Of a stretch of DNA of 7,905 bases, positions 1 through 6,031 are shown piece after piece (position 1 is the first letter of the stretch; every line of letters starts with the position of its first letter). The stretch is from Gammaproteobacteria bacterium. GTDB taxonomy: Bacteria > Pseudomonadota > Gammaproteobacteria > UBA4575. The DNA lies in the NCBI GenBank assembly GCA_028281205.1, contig JANQKJ010000269.1:1-7905 (forward strand). The letters run 5' to 3'. A program made the translations under genes and the position numbers. The notes under the pieces were generated by a model. That model was given only the letters and a program-made list of their open reading frames with translations. It was not told the DNA's origin and did no database searches.

Positions 1-69
1 TAATTTGTTGTTGCAAGCGAGCAAAAAATTAATCACAAACAAGAAACACTTGAAGAACAATTGATGTAA
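1..69 (+). CDS. hscB: 3' tail of hscB, Fe-S co-chaperone (partial; frame uncertain)
   Basis: HscB is the J-domain co-chaperone that binds the scaffold IscU and stimulates the ATPase of HscA; its gene normally sits directly upstream of hscA. Only the last codons could lie here. Read in the frame ending at TAA 67-69, the sequence gives a hydrophilic helix finishing KQETLEEQLM, resembling the C-terminal helix of HscB (E. coli ends with a similar LEEKL segment). It would stop 4 bases before the hscA ATG. However, codon 1-3 in that same frame is TAA, so the frame is not open at the window edge. An alternative frame stays open from base 2 to TGA 62-64 but ends in a less HscB-like LKNN. Identity rests mainly on position and the short tail. 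Confidence 0.45.
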
Positions 70-73
70 GACG

Positions 74-1942
74 ATGGCGTTACTACAAATATCAGAACCG
101 GGAATGTCTACTGCGCCACATCAGCATCGTCTTGCGGTGGGTATTGATCTTGGTACTACTAATTCTTTGGTGGCAACAGTGAGAAGTGGTGTTGCCGAAA
201 CACTGGCGGATGAAGATGGCAATATTTTGTTGCCGTCAGTTGTTTATTATCAGGAAAATAAAACACCATTGGTTGGGGTGCCGGCATTAGAAATGTCTTC
301 ATCAGATCCACTTAATACAATATCTTCTATTAAGCGTGTACTGGGGCGTTCGGTTGAGGATATCAACTCGGCAAATGAGCTTAATCCGTTCTCTTTTGTG
401 GGAACAGAAAATTCTGTGCCTAGAATAAATACTGCTTTGGGTCCGCGCACTGCAGTCGAAATATCGTCAGATATACTACTCGCGTTGAAAGACAGAGCCG
501 AGAAAACGCTTGGCGATAACTTAATCGGTGCGGTGATAACAGTGCCAGCCTATTTTGATGACTCGCAACGCCAAGCAACAAAAGATGCGGCTACCCTGGC
601 AGGCTTGAATGTGTTTCGTTTGCTTAATGAACCTACCGCTGCTGCTATTGCATATGGCTTAGATCAGGCGGCTGAAGGGATCATTGCTGTTTACGATTTG
701 GGTGGTGGAACTTTTGACGTGTCTATATTGCGTCTACGTAAGGGTGTGTTTGAAGTGATGTCCACGGGTGGTGACTCTGCTTTGGGCGGCGATGATTTTG
801 ATCAGGCAATTGCTAACTGGTTGCTTGAGGTTCTGGATCCATCTATACGTGAAGATGAAATCGCCATGCGCAAATTGCTGTCAGCCGCGCGGCAAGCAAA
901 AGAACAACTAACGCAATATGCAAGTACTACCATTACTGTAGAGGGTTATCCTGATGCTGAATTGACACAAGAAAAATTTGAGCAACTAATAGAAACTTAT
1001 GTAAAGAAAACTATTGCTGCCTGTCGACGCGCACTAAGAGATGCAGATATTGGCAAAGATGAAGTATCTGAAATAGTCATGGTGGGTGGTTCAACGCGTG
1101 TCCCTTTAGTAAGAAAACAAGTCGAAAAGTTTTTTGGCAAGCAACCTCACACGGATATTGATCCGGATCGGGTAGTTGCGATTGGTGCAGCAATACAAGC
1201 AGATATATTGGCCGGCAATAAACCTGGTGATGAAATGTTGTTGTTGGATGTTATTCCTTTGTCGCTTGGTATAGAAACAATGGGTGGCTTGGTCGAAAAG
1301 ATTATCGATCGCAATACCACAATACCTGTGGCGCGTGCACAAGAGTTTACAACTTATAAAGATGGCCAAACAGCGATGCGGGTACATGTATTGCAAGGTG
1401 AGCGCGAGTTGGTGTCTGATTGCCGTTCTCTGGCAACATTTGATTTGACAGGTATTCCTCCGTTGGTGGCAGGTGCCGCTAAAATAAAAGTAACTTTCCA
1501 GGTTGATGCTGATGGCTTATTGAGTGTGAGTGCGCAAGAAGTCAATACGCGCGTGTCGGCAAGCATTCAGGTTAAACCTTCATATGGTTTAAGTGATAAA
1601 GAAATAGAAGCTATGCTCAAAGCTTCTATGGATAATGCACAACAAGACATGCTTGCACGCAGTTTGCGTGAAGAACAAGTGGAAGCTGATCGCGTTGTTG
1701 AAGCATTAAATGCTGCTTTGGCAAAAGACGGCAAACAACTTCTTAGTGCTGAAGAGCTTGCAAATATTACATTTAAGCGTGATGCTGTGATTGAAGCTCG
1801 AACTAATGCTGATAATCCGGAACAGATCAAGCAGTCAGTAAAAGCATTAGAGGCCGCTAGTAAGAATTATGTTGCCCGGCGTATGGATAGTAGTGTGCGC
1901 TCTATGATGCAGGGCCATAAAGTTGAAGAATTTGAAACCTAA
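74..1942 (+). CDS. hscA: HscA, Hsp70-type chaperone for Fe-S cluster transfer
   Basis: HscA is the cytoplasmic Hsp70 dedicated to iron-sulfur biogenesis. With HscB it recognises the LPPVK-type motif of IscU and uses ATP to drive cluster release to acceptor proteins. The 622-residue product is close to the 616 of E. coli HscA. The nucleotide-binding domain shows GIDLGTTNS (about 23-31), NEPTAAAIAYGL (185-196), VYDLGGGTFD (206-215) and VMVGGSTRVPL (335-345). The interdomain linker LLLLDVIPLSLG lies at 388-399, followed by the substrate-binding beta domain with MGGLVEKII and a helical lid. The ATG at 74 is chosen because the N-terminus MALLQISEPG is the conserved HscA signature, which excludes the internal ATG at 104. 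It lies 4 bases after the probable hscB stop with only a weak ribosome site, so coupled translation is likely. fdx follows after 27 bases. HscA rather than DnaK is well supported by this N-terminus and by the neighbours. Confidence 0.98.
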   Translation: MALLQISEPGMSTAPHQHRLAVGIDLGTTNSLVATVRSGVAETLADEDGNILLPSVVYYQENKTPLVGVPALEMSSSDPLNTISSIKRVLGRSVEDINSANELNPFSFVGTENSVPRINTALGPRTAVEISSDILLALKDRAEKTLGDNLIGAVITVPAYFDDSQRQATKDAATLAGLNVFRLLNEPTAAAIAYGLDQAAEGIIAVYDLGGGTFDVSILRLRKGVFEVMSTGGDSALGGDDFDQAIANWLLEVLDPSIREDEIAMRKLLSAARQAKEQLTQYASTTITVEGYPDAELTQEKFEQLIETYVKKTIAACRRALRDADIGKDEVSEIVMVGGSTRVPLVRKQVEKFFGKQPHTDIDPDRVVAIGAAIQADILAGNKPGDEMLLLDVIPLSLGIETMGGLVEKIIDRNTTIPVARAQEFTTYKDGQTAMRVHVLQGERELVSDCRSLATFDLTGIPPLVAGAAKIKVTFQVDADGLLSVSAQEVNTRVSASIQVKPSYGLSDKEIEAMLKASMDNAQQDMLARSLREEQVEADRVVEALNAALAKDGKQLLSAEELANITFKRDAVIEARTNADNPEQIKQSVKALEAASKNYVARRMDSSVRSMMQGHKVEEFET

Positions 1943-1969
1943 ACAACTAAATAATGTAGATTTAATAGT

Positions 1970-2308
1970 ATGCCTAAAATAACCTTTCTTCCGCATGAAC
2001 AAATTTGTCCTGAGGGCGCGGTTATTGATGTTGAGCCAGGCATGAGTGTTTGTGATGCTGCGCTAAAGAATGGCATCGAAATAGAACATGCGTGCGAGAA
2101 ATCGTGTGCCTGCACTACATGCCATGTGCATGTAAGAGTGGGTATGGATTCTCTTGCTGAGCCCAGTGAAAATGAAGAAGACTATTTGGATAAAGCCTGG
2201 GGCCTGGATCCAGACTCGCGTTTGAGTTGTCAGGCAATCGTCGGGGACGAAGATCTCACTATAGAAATCCCCAAGTACACTATTAACTTGGTGTCAGAGT
2301 CGCATTAA
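1970..2308 (+). CDS. fdx: 2Fe-2S ferredoxin of the ISC system
   Basis: This is the adrenodoxin-type [2Fe-2S] ferredoxin that supplies electrons during cluster assembly on IscU, working with IscS in the cytoplasm. At 112 residues it matches the usual ~111. The cluster ligands are visible as C42, C48, C51 (in EHACEKSCACTTCH) and C87 (in SRLSCQ), at the same positions as in E. coli Fdx. The conserved non-ligand C46 is also present. The acidic stretch around 64-74 (EPSENEEDYLD) is the usual partner-docking surface, and the C-terminal IPKYTIN motif is intact. C28 appears to be an extra cysteine relative to E. coli. No Shine-Dalgarno is evident in the 27-base spacer after hscA, so the gene may depend on translation from upstream. 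Its stop codon forms part of the iscX ribosome site. Confidence 0.97.
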   Translation: MPKITFLPHEQICPEGAVIDVEPGMSVCDAALKNGIEIEHACEKSCACTTCHVHVRVGMDSLAEPSENEEDYLDKAWGLDPDSRLSCQAIVGDEDLTIEIPKYTINLVSESH

Positions 2309-2313
2309 GGAGG
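2306..2313 (+). promoter_or_regulatory. Consensus Shine-Dalgarno of iscX, overlapping the fdx stop
   Basis: The octamer TAAGGAGG is a full match to the anti-Shine-Dalgarno sequence of 16S rRNA and lies 4 bases before the iscX ATG. Its first three bases are the fdx stop codon, so ribosomes ending fdx finish on the iscX start site. It is the strongest ribosome site in the window, which suggests that IscX is made efficiently relative to the weakly initiated fdx. Confidence 0.8.
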
Positions 2314-2317
2314 CAAA

Positions 2318-2518
2318 ATGGGCTTGAGATGGACTGATACTATTGATATTGCTATCGAGTTGGATGAGCGCCACGCTGATGTAGACCCACAATACATCCG
2401 TTTTACCGATCTGCATGCCTGGGTATGTGAGTTACCTGAATTCGAAGATGATCCCGAGAAATCCAGTGAAAAAATACTCGAAGCTATTCAAATGGCATGG
2501 CTAGATGAGCGTGATTAA
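2318..2518 (+). CDS. iscX: IscX, small acidic IscS- and iron-binding protein
   Basis: IscX (YfhJ) is a 66-residue acidic protein that binds the cysteine desulfurase IscS at a site shared with CyaY, and it also binds iron. It is thought to tune the rate of cluster assembly. The product is exactly 66 residues and carries the family pattern: MGLRWTD at the start, DPQYIRFTDLHAWV (23-36), the acidic EFEDDPE (41-47), and the C-terminal helix KILEAIQMAWLDE (52-64). It is the last ISC gene here, 9 bases after fdx and behind a consensus ribosome site. A 200-base non-coding stretch follows, which may mark the functional end of the isc operon, although no clear terminator is seen. Confidence 0.96.
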   Translation: MGLRWTDTIDIAIELDERHADVDPQYIRFTDLHAWVCELPEFEDDPEKSSEKILEAIQMAWLDERD

Positions 2519-2561
2519 GCATCATTAATATTAACTTAATGGGCAAAATAGAGTTTCCCGC

Positions 2562-2589
2562 TTGCCTATAGGCCAGTTATTCCTATTAT
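2562..2589 (+). promoter_or_regulatory. Candidate sigma70-type promoter for ndk
   Basis: TTGCCT (2562-2567, 4 of 6 matches to TTGACA) is separated by 16 bases from TATTAT (2584-2589, 5 of 6 matches to TATAAT). Transcription would begin near 2596-2598, just where the hairpin at 2597-2621 starts, leaving a leader of about 120 bases before ndk. The match is moderate and the region is AT-rich, so a chance occurrence is possible. Confidence 0.28.
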
Positions 2590-2596
2590 TCAGCTA

Positions 2597-2621
2597 GGTT
2601 GGCTCTTTCCAGAGGCTAACC
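2597..2621 (+). other. Imperfect RNA hairpin in the ndk leader
   Basis: GGTTGGCTCT and AGAGGCTAACC can pair into a 10-bp stem with one G-T wobble, one bulged G at 2614 and a TTCC loop. No T-run follows, so it is not a typical intrinsic terminator. It could be a leader structure affecting RNA stability, or the remains of a terminator. Evidence is base-pairing alone, without covariation. Confidence 0.35.
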
Positions 2622-2718
2622 GTTCACACGTGGCCGATATCCGAGTAGAATTAATCGATTAGACATTATTTCTTAACAGATAAATTAACCTTAATCTTTA
2701 AACTGGGAGAGCACGAAA

Positions 2719-3147
2719 ATGGCAAAGGAGCGCACCTGTTCCATTATTAAACCCGACGCCGTCGCAAAAAATGTAATTGGAGAGATTTATAGTCGATTTG
2801 AAAAGGCAGGCCTGCAAATTGTAGCGGCAAAAATGCTACACCTGAGCAAGGAGCAAGCAGAAGGGTTCTATGCGGTGCATAAAGAACGCCCATTTTTCAA
2901 TGACTTAGTGAAGTTTATGACCTCTGGCCCGGTTTTTGTTCAGGTATTGGAAGGTGAAAATGCTATTAAGAAGAATCGCGAGGTCATGGGTGCTACCAAC
3001 CCTCAAGAAGCTGCACCTGGGACTATTCGTGCTGACTTTGCGGAGAGCATTGATGCCAATGCAGTACATGGTTCAGATGCTCCTGAGACTGCTGCAGTGG
3101 AAATTGCACACTTCTTTTCTGAAGGTGAGATTTGTCCTCGAGTGTAG
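2719..3147 (+). CDS. ndk: Nucleoside diphosphate kinase
   Basis: Ndk transfers the gamma phosphate from ATP to other (d)NDPs through a phosphohistidine intermediate, balancing cytoplasmic nucleotide pools. The 142-residue protein has the standard bacterial length (143 in E. coli). The N-terminus ERTCSIIKPDAV carries the conserved lysine K11. The Kpn-loop region around 86-105 (KNREVMGATNPQEAAPGTIR) is present. The active-site segment NAVHGSD places the catalytic histidine at H117, and the protein ends with the conserved GEICPRV. The ATG at 2719 has a good ribosome site, GGGAG, 9 bases upstream. The gene opens the second cluster after a 200-base spacer, and its last 16 bases overlap the start of rlmN. 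All catalytic residues I can check are intact. Confidence 0.98.
   Translation: MAKERTCSIIKPDAVAKNVIGEIYSRFEKAGLQIVAAKMLHLSKEQAEGFYAVHKERPFFNDLVKFMTSGPVFVQVLEGENAIKKNREVMGATNPQEAAPGTIRADFAESIDANAVHGSDAPETAAVEIAHFFSEGEICPRV
3122..3134 (+). promoter_or_regulatory. Ribosome site and TTG start of rlmN inside ndk
   Basis: AAGGTGA (3122-3128) lies a few bases before a TTG codon at 3132-3134, within the final codons of ndk. No ATG or GTG precedes the conserved region in the rlmN frame, and the next candidates, TTG at 3171 and 3180, lack as good a ribosome site. This supports TTG 3132 as the start. Confidence 0.55.
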
Positions 3148-4298
3148 ATACTAATACTGAGTTAGCTAACTTGGTCGGGTTGGACCGAGCTTCGCTAGAA
3201 CAGTATTTTGTTGAGCATGGTGAGAAGAAATTCCGTGCTCAACAAATTATGCAGTGGGTGTATCAGCGTGGTGTGACAGATGTATGGAATATGACAGATC
3301 TAAGTAAGTCGCTACGTGAGAGCTTGCAAAATCATGTGCGTATTGCATTTCCAACTATTGAATCGGAACACTTTTCTGCTGATGGCACTATTAAGTGGTT
3401 GCTTAATGTAGGCAAAGACCGTGACGGTAAAAGTAATGCTATTGAAACTGTTTACATTCCTGAAACTAATCGCGGCACATTATGTATTTCTTCGCAAGTA
3501 GGTTGTGCTTTAGATTGCACTTTCTGTGCAACTGCACGTCAAGGATTTAATCGAAATTTAACAGCTGAGGAAATTATTGGTCAGGTATGGGTGGCAGACC
3601 AAAGGTTGCGTGATTTGTATGAAGGTAAATCGTTGCTTACCAATGTTGTGTTTATGGGTATGGGGGAACCGCTGTTAAATTTCAGCAACGTGCTTCCTGC
3701 AGTAAAATTGCTGCTTGATGACTATGCCTATGGCATGGGCAAGCGCAAAGTTACAGTCAGTACTTCAGGTATTGTGCCTAAAATTGATGAGTTATCTAAA
3801 GTGCTGGATGTGAGCTTGGCAATTTCATTGCATGCACCTAACGATGAGATTAGAAATGAACTGGTTCCTATTAACCGTAAGTATCCTATTAAAGAATTGC
3901 TTGCCGCATGTAAACGTTATTTAAGCAATAAAAATAGAAAAGAAAGTATTACTTTTGAGTATGTCATGCTGCAAGGTGTCAATGATAGTGAACAACAGGC
4001 GCGACAACTCGTGCAATTACTTAAAGACATTCGCGCTAAAATTAATTTGATTCCATTTAATTCATTTGAACAGTCGGGGTATAAGCGTTCTAGCCAGGAA
4101 CGAATTGATCGATTTGCTCAGGTGTTAATGAGTAATGATATTGTAGTGATTACCCGTCGACCGCGGGGGGAGGATATTGCTGCCGCGTGTGGTCAACTAG
4201 CAGGGCAGGTTGCAGACCGTGCTTCACGTGCCAACCATTACATTAGAATGTACGAACGTTCACTTCTGAACAGGAGAATTGAAACAGAATGCGTTTAG
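3132..4298 (+). CDS. rlmN: RlmN, dual-specificity 23S rRNA/tRNA C2-adenine methyltransferase
   Basis: RlmN is a radical-SAM enzyme that methylates C2 of A2503 in 23S rRNA and A37 in a subset of tRNAs, supporting translational accuracy. The 388 residues align end to end with E. coli RlmN (384). The [4Fe-4S] radical-SAM motif is C125-x3-C129-x2-C132 in SQVGCALDCTFC. C118 and the mechanistic C353 (in ACGQLAG) are present, the latter being the cysteine that forms the covalent intermediate. Other family blocks are FMGMGEPLLN (174-183), VTVSTSGIVP (207-216) and ISLHAPNDEIR (231-241). About six extra residues occur near 95-103 compared with E. coli. Having C118 together with these blocks points to RlmN rather than the resistance relative Cfr. 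The start is a TTG overlapping ndk by 16 bases, and the 3' end overlaps pilF by 10, indicating co-translation. Confidence 0.97.
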   Translation: MSSSVDTNTELANLVGLDRASLEQYFVEHGEKKFRAQQIMQWVYQRGVTDVWNMTDLSKSLRESLQNHVRIAFPTIESEHFSADGTIKWLLNVGKDRDGKSNAIETVYIPETNRGTLCISSQVGCALDCTFCATARQGFNRNLTAEEIIGQVWVADQRLRDLYEGKSLLTNVVFMGMGEPLLNFSNVLPAVKLLLDDYAYGMGKRKVTVSTSGIVPKIDELSKVLDVSLAISLHAPNDEIRNELVPINRKYPIKELLAACKRYLSNKNRKESITFEYVMLQGVNDSEQQARQLVQLLKDIRAKINLIPFNSFEQSGYKRSSQERIDRFAQVLMSNDIVVITRRPRGEDIAAACGQLAGQVADRASRANHYIRMYERSLLNRRIETECV

Positions 4299-5053
4299 TA
4301 TTACTTATTTTGTTATGCATGCTTGTAAGTGCCTGTGCGACACAGCCGGTCACAAATAACAGTGCTTCAAGTAACCAAAGAGTTGCACAAAATAAAGAGG
4401 CAGCTGAATTGAATATTCAGCTAGGTGCAAACTATATCGCAAGCGGCGAATATCAGTTGGCGGATGACAAGCTTAAAAAAGCTTTTAAGCAGGACCCTCA
4501 GTCATCTGTGGCACGTTGGACATATGCTGTTTTACAGGAAAAACTGAATCAGCCAAAAGCAGCGGATTACTACTATAACGAAGCTCTGCGGATAAATCCT
4601 GGTGATTCTCGAGGTCAGCAAAACTATGCATCATTTTTATGTCGAAGTGGCCGTTATATAGAAGCTGATAAACATTTTACCAAGGCTTTGTCTGATCCCT
4701 TATTTAGTAGACGCGAAGCAACCAGCTTAACAGCTGGTGTGTGTGCCATGGAAATACCGGATTATATAGCTGCAGAAAATCACTTAAAAGAGACGTTAAG
4801 AATAAACAATCGTAACCGTGTAGCGCTTTATCAACTGGCTAAACTACATTTTAAGCAAGATAATTTTGCTATATCGCAAAGCTACCTGCGTGATTTTGAG
4901 GAAGTGTCCAATCATACAGCAGAGTCTTTATGGCTGGCATATCGCACCGAACGTGGCCTAGGCAATGTACGTATTGCGCAAAGTTATGCAAAATTACTAA
5001 CAAAGCAGTTTCCAGGCTCTAAAGAAGCAGAACAACTCGCTAGGATGAATTAG
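4289..5053 (+). CDS. pilF: PilF/PilW, type IV pilus pilotin lipoprotein with TPR repeats
   Basis: PilF (PilW in some species) is an outer-membrane lipoprotein that helps the secretin PilQ localise and assemble into the multimeric pore used by type IV pili. The 254-residue product begins with a short lipoprotein signal peptide whose lipobox V-S-A-C places the lipidated cysteine at C16. From about residue 38 to 245 it is a chain of roughly six tetratricopeptide-like helical pairs, for example the unit around 38-71 (GANYIASGEYQLADDKLKKA) and the next at 72-105 ending in ALRINPGD. The position between rlmN and rodZ matches the pilF locus of Pseudomonas. The ATG lies inside the rlmN 3' end (10-base overlap). 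An AGGAGA stands 11 bases upstream, slightly far, so coupling to rlmN probably helps. The gene implies that pilus genes exist elsewhere, but none is in the window. Confidence 0.9.
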   Translation: MRLVLLILLCMLVSACATQPVTNNSASSNQRVAQNKEAAELNIQLGANYIASGEYQLADDKLKKAFKQDPQSSVARWTYAVLQEKLNQPKAADYYYNEALRINPGDSRGQQNYASFLCRSGRYIEADKHFTKALSDPLFSRREATSLTAGVCAMEIPDYIAAENHLKETLRINNRNRVALYQLAKLHFKQDNFAISQSYLRDFEEVSNHTAESLWLAYRTERGLGNVRIAQSYAKLLTKQFPGSKEAEQLARMN

Positions 5054-5055
5054 TG
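5042..5055 (+). promoter_or_regulatory. Stop-start junction TAGTG and ribosome site of rodZ
   Basis: The pilF stop TAG (5051-5053) shares its last base with the rodZ start GTG (5053-5055). AGGA at 5042-5045 gives a ribosome site 7 bases from the GTG. This arrangement is typical of termination-reinitiation and fixes the GTG as the rodZ start. Confidence 0.65.
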
Positions 5056-5994
5056 ACAGAACAGTCAATAGAAACTAGTAATGAAAATACAGCTTCCAAA
5101 ACTGTAGGTACTACATTGCGTGAAGCACGTGAAGCATGTGCTTATAGTGTTGCTTATGTGGCGGCACATACGCACCTAAAAGAAGATGTAATTGTTGCTC
5201 TAGAAAATGACAATCATGATCAATTGCCCAGCCCTGTCTTTATTAAAGGCTATATTCGTAGTTATGCTAAGTTATTAGATGTTGATGTTGAAGATTTGTT
5301 GGGTGAATACACACAAGCAAGTGTAGTTGAATATGTAACGCCTGAAGTTAAGAAGCCAAAAAAAGTAAGATCATCGGGCGCTGATCCCGTTGTGATTTGG
5401 AGTTCAGTAACAGTAATAGCGTTATTAGTAGGATTATTAACTACTTGGTGGTTGCATAGAGATGATGCTAATCCTGTTGAGCTGGCCTCAGTGGTGGAGC
5501 AGTTTGATAATGTAGAATCAAATACGGATAAACAAGCTGCCGAAATACAGCAAAGTGAGCAGCGAGATGAGTCACATCAGGTAGGTTTAGGAACAGTTGA
5601 TCCTAAAAATATTTCTAATACTCAAAATGCATCGCCGCTTGTAGCCGAGGTTGAACAGCCGGATATTACTGAACCCGATCAAGTGGCTTCTGAACAAATC
5701 ACAACAATTATAGAGTCTCCTGTAAGTGGTGGTGATATTGATAAAGTCAGAATAACTGTGAGATATACACAGGAGAGTTGGACTGAAATATTTGATGCAC
5801 GCAAGCGCAGACTTCTGCATGGCTTGATCAAACCAGGAGCTACGCGAGTTATTTCGGGTCAAGCGCCATTCAATGTTTTCTTGGGTAATTCACCTGGTGT
5901 GGAGCTTGAGATTAACGGTAAACCGTTTGATCATTCTGTTTATATGCGTCGAAATAATACTGCAAGATTTTTAATCGACGATATTAGCTCTTAA
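5053..5994 (+). CDS. rodZ: RodZ, cell-shape protein linking MreB to the elongation machinery
   Basis: RodZ is a bitopic inner-membrane protein that binds the actin homologue MreB through its cytoplasmic helix-turn-helix domain and connects it to the peptidoglycan-synthesising rod complex. The 313-residue product has the full layout. An N-terminal HTH domain of the Xre-like HTH_25 type spans about 19-85 (VGTTLREAREA, then PSPVFIKGYIRSYAKLLDVD). A basic juxtamembrane patch follows at 99-107 (VKKPKKVRS), then one transmembrane helix at about 113-134. A low-complexity acidic and Gln-rich periplasmic linker covers 138-225, and a C-terminal DUF4115-type beta domain runs from about 231 (VRITVRYTQESWTEIFDARKR through INGKPFDHS). 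The start is GTG in a TAGTG overlap with pilF. In E. coli and Pseudomonas the next gene is ispG; here hisS follows after 37 bases. Confidence 0.93.
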   Translation: MTEQSIETSNENTASKTVGTTLREAREACAYSVAYVAAHTHLKEDVIVALENDNHDQLPSPVFIKGYIRSYAKLLDVDVEDLLGEYTQASVVEYVTPEVKKPKKVRSSGADPVVIWSSVTVIALLVGLLTTWWLHRDDANPVELASVVEQFDNVESNTDKQAAEIQQSEQRDESHQVGLGTVDPKNISNTQNASPLVAEVEQPDITEPDQVASEQITTIIESPVSGGDIDKVRITVRYTQESWTEIFDARKRRLLHGLIKPGATRVISGQAPFNVFLGNSPGVELEINGKPFDHSVYMRRNNTARFLIDDISS

Positions 5995-6031
5995 GTTATA
6001 TTCTCAAATTAATCAGCTCTGTTGTTCTAGT

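Larger units (their letters stand above)
2519..2718. other. Non-coding spacer between the isc genes and ndk
   Basis: These 200 bases contain no credible gene. They hold three exact 10-base palindromes: TTAATATTAA at 2525-2534, GCCTATAGGC at 2564-2573 and TAATCGATTA at 2652-2661. There is also a candidate promoter, an imperfect hairpin at 2597-2621, and a pair of complementary 5-mers, GGCCA 2571-2575 and TGGCC 2631-2635, that could close a larger fold. The last ~70 bases are very AT-rich and lead to the ndk ribosome site GGGAG (2705-2709). No hairpin followed by a T-run is present, so no intrinsic terminator for the isc operon can be called. Confidence 0.7.

Noticed and set aside
250..450. 66-codon minus-strand open frame within hscA
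   Set aside because: It lies wholly antisense to a clearly coding hscA segment, has no recognisable domain, and is best explained as a shadow frame.
1106..1396. 96-codon minus-strand open frame within hscA, rich in Cys, Tyr and Ile
   Set aside because: It is antisense to conserved hscA (VGGSTRVPL to the linker), and its odd composition is that of a complementary reading of coding DNA.
1354..1830. Two minus-strand open frames of 70 and 87 codons opposite the hscA substrate-binding region
   Set aside because: They show no ribosome site of note, no motif and a shadow-frame composition (Ser, Ala and Arg rich).
2541..2566. Possible terminator using GGGCAAA with TTTCCC or GGCAA with TTGCC just after iscX
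   Set aside because: The stems are 5-6 bp, mutually exclusive, need a bulge, and are not followed by a T-run.
2660..2686. Second promoter candidate TAGACA...TAAATT nearer to ndk
   Set aside because: The spacer is 15 bases and the -10 match only 4 of 6, in very AT-rich sequence; not better than chance.
2936..3154. 72-codon plus-strand open frame overlapping the ndk end and the rlmN start
   Set aside because: It is out of frame with ndk across the catalytic histidine region; Leu/Arg-rich composition and lack of any family likeness mark it as a shadow.
3132..4298. Cfr-type antibiotic-resistance methyltransferase instead of RlmN
   Set aside because: The length, C118, the SQVGCALDCTFC block, the C-terminal ACGQLAG and the ndk-pilF neighbourhood all match housekeeping RlmN.
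5587..5862. 91-codon minus-strand open frame within rodZ
   Set aside because: It sits opposite the low-constraint periplasmic linker of rodZ, where chance frames are expected, and has no recognisable domain.
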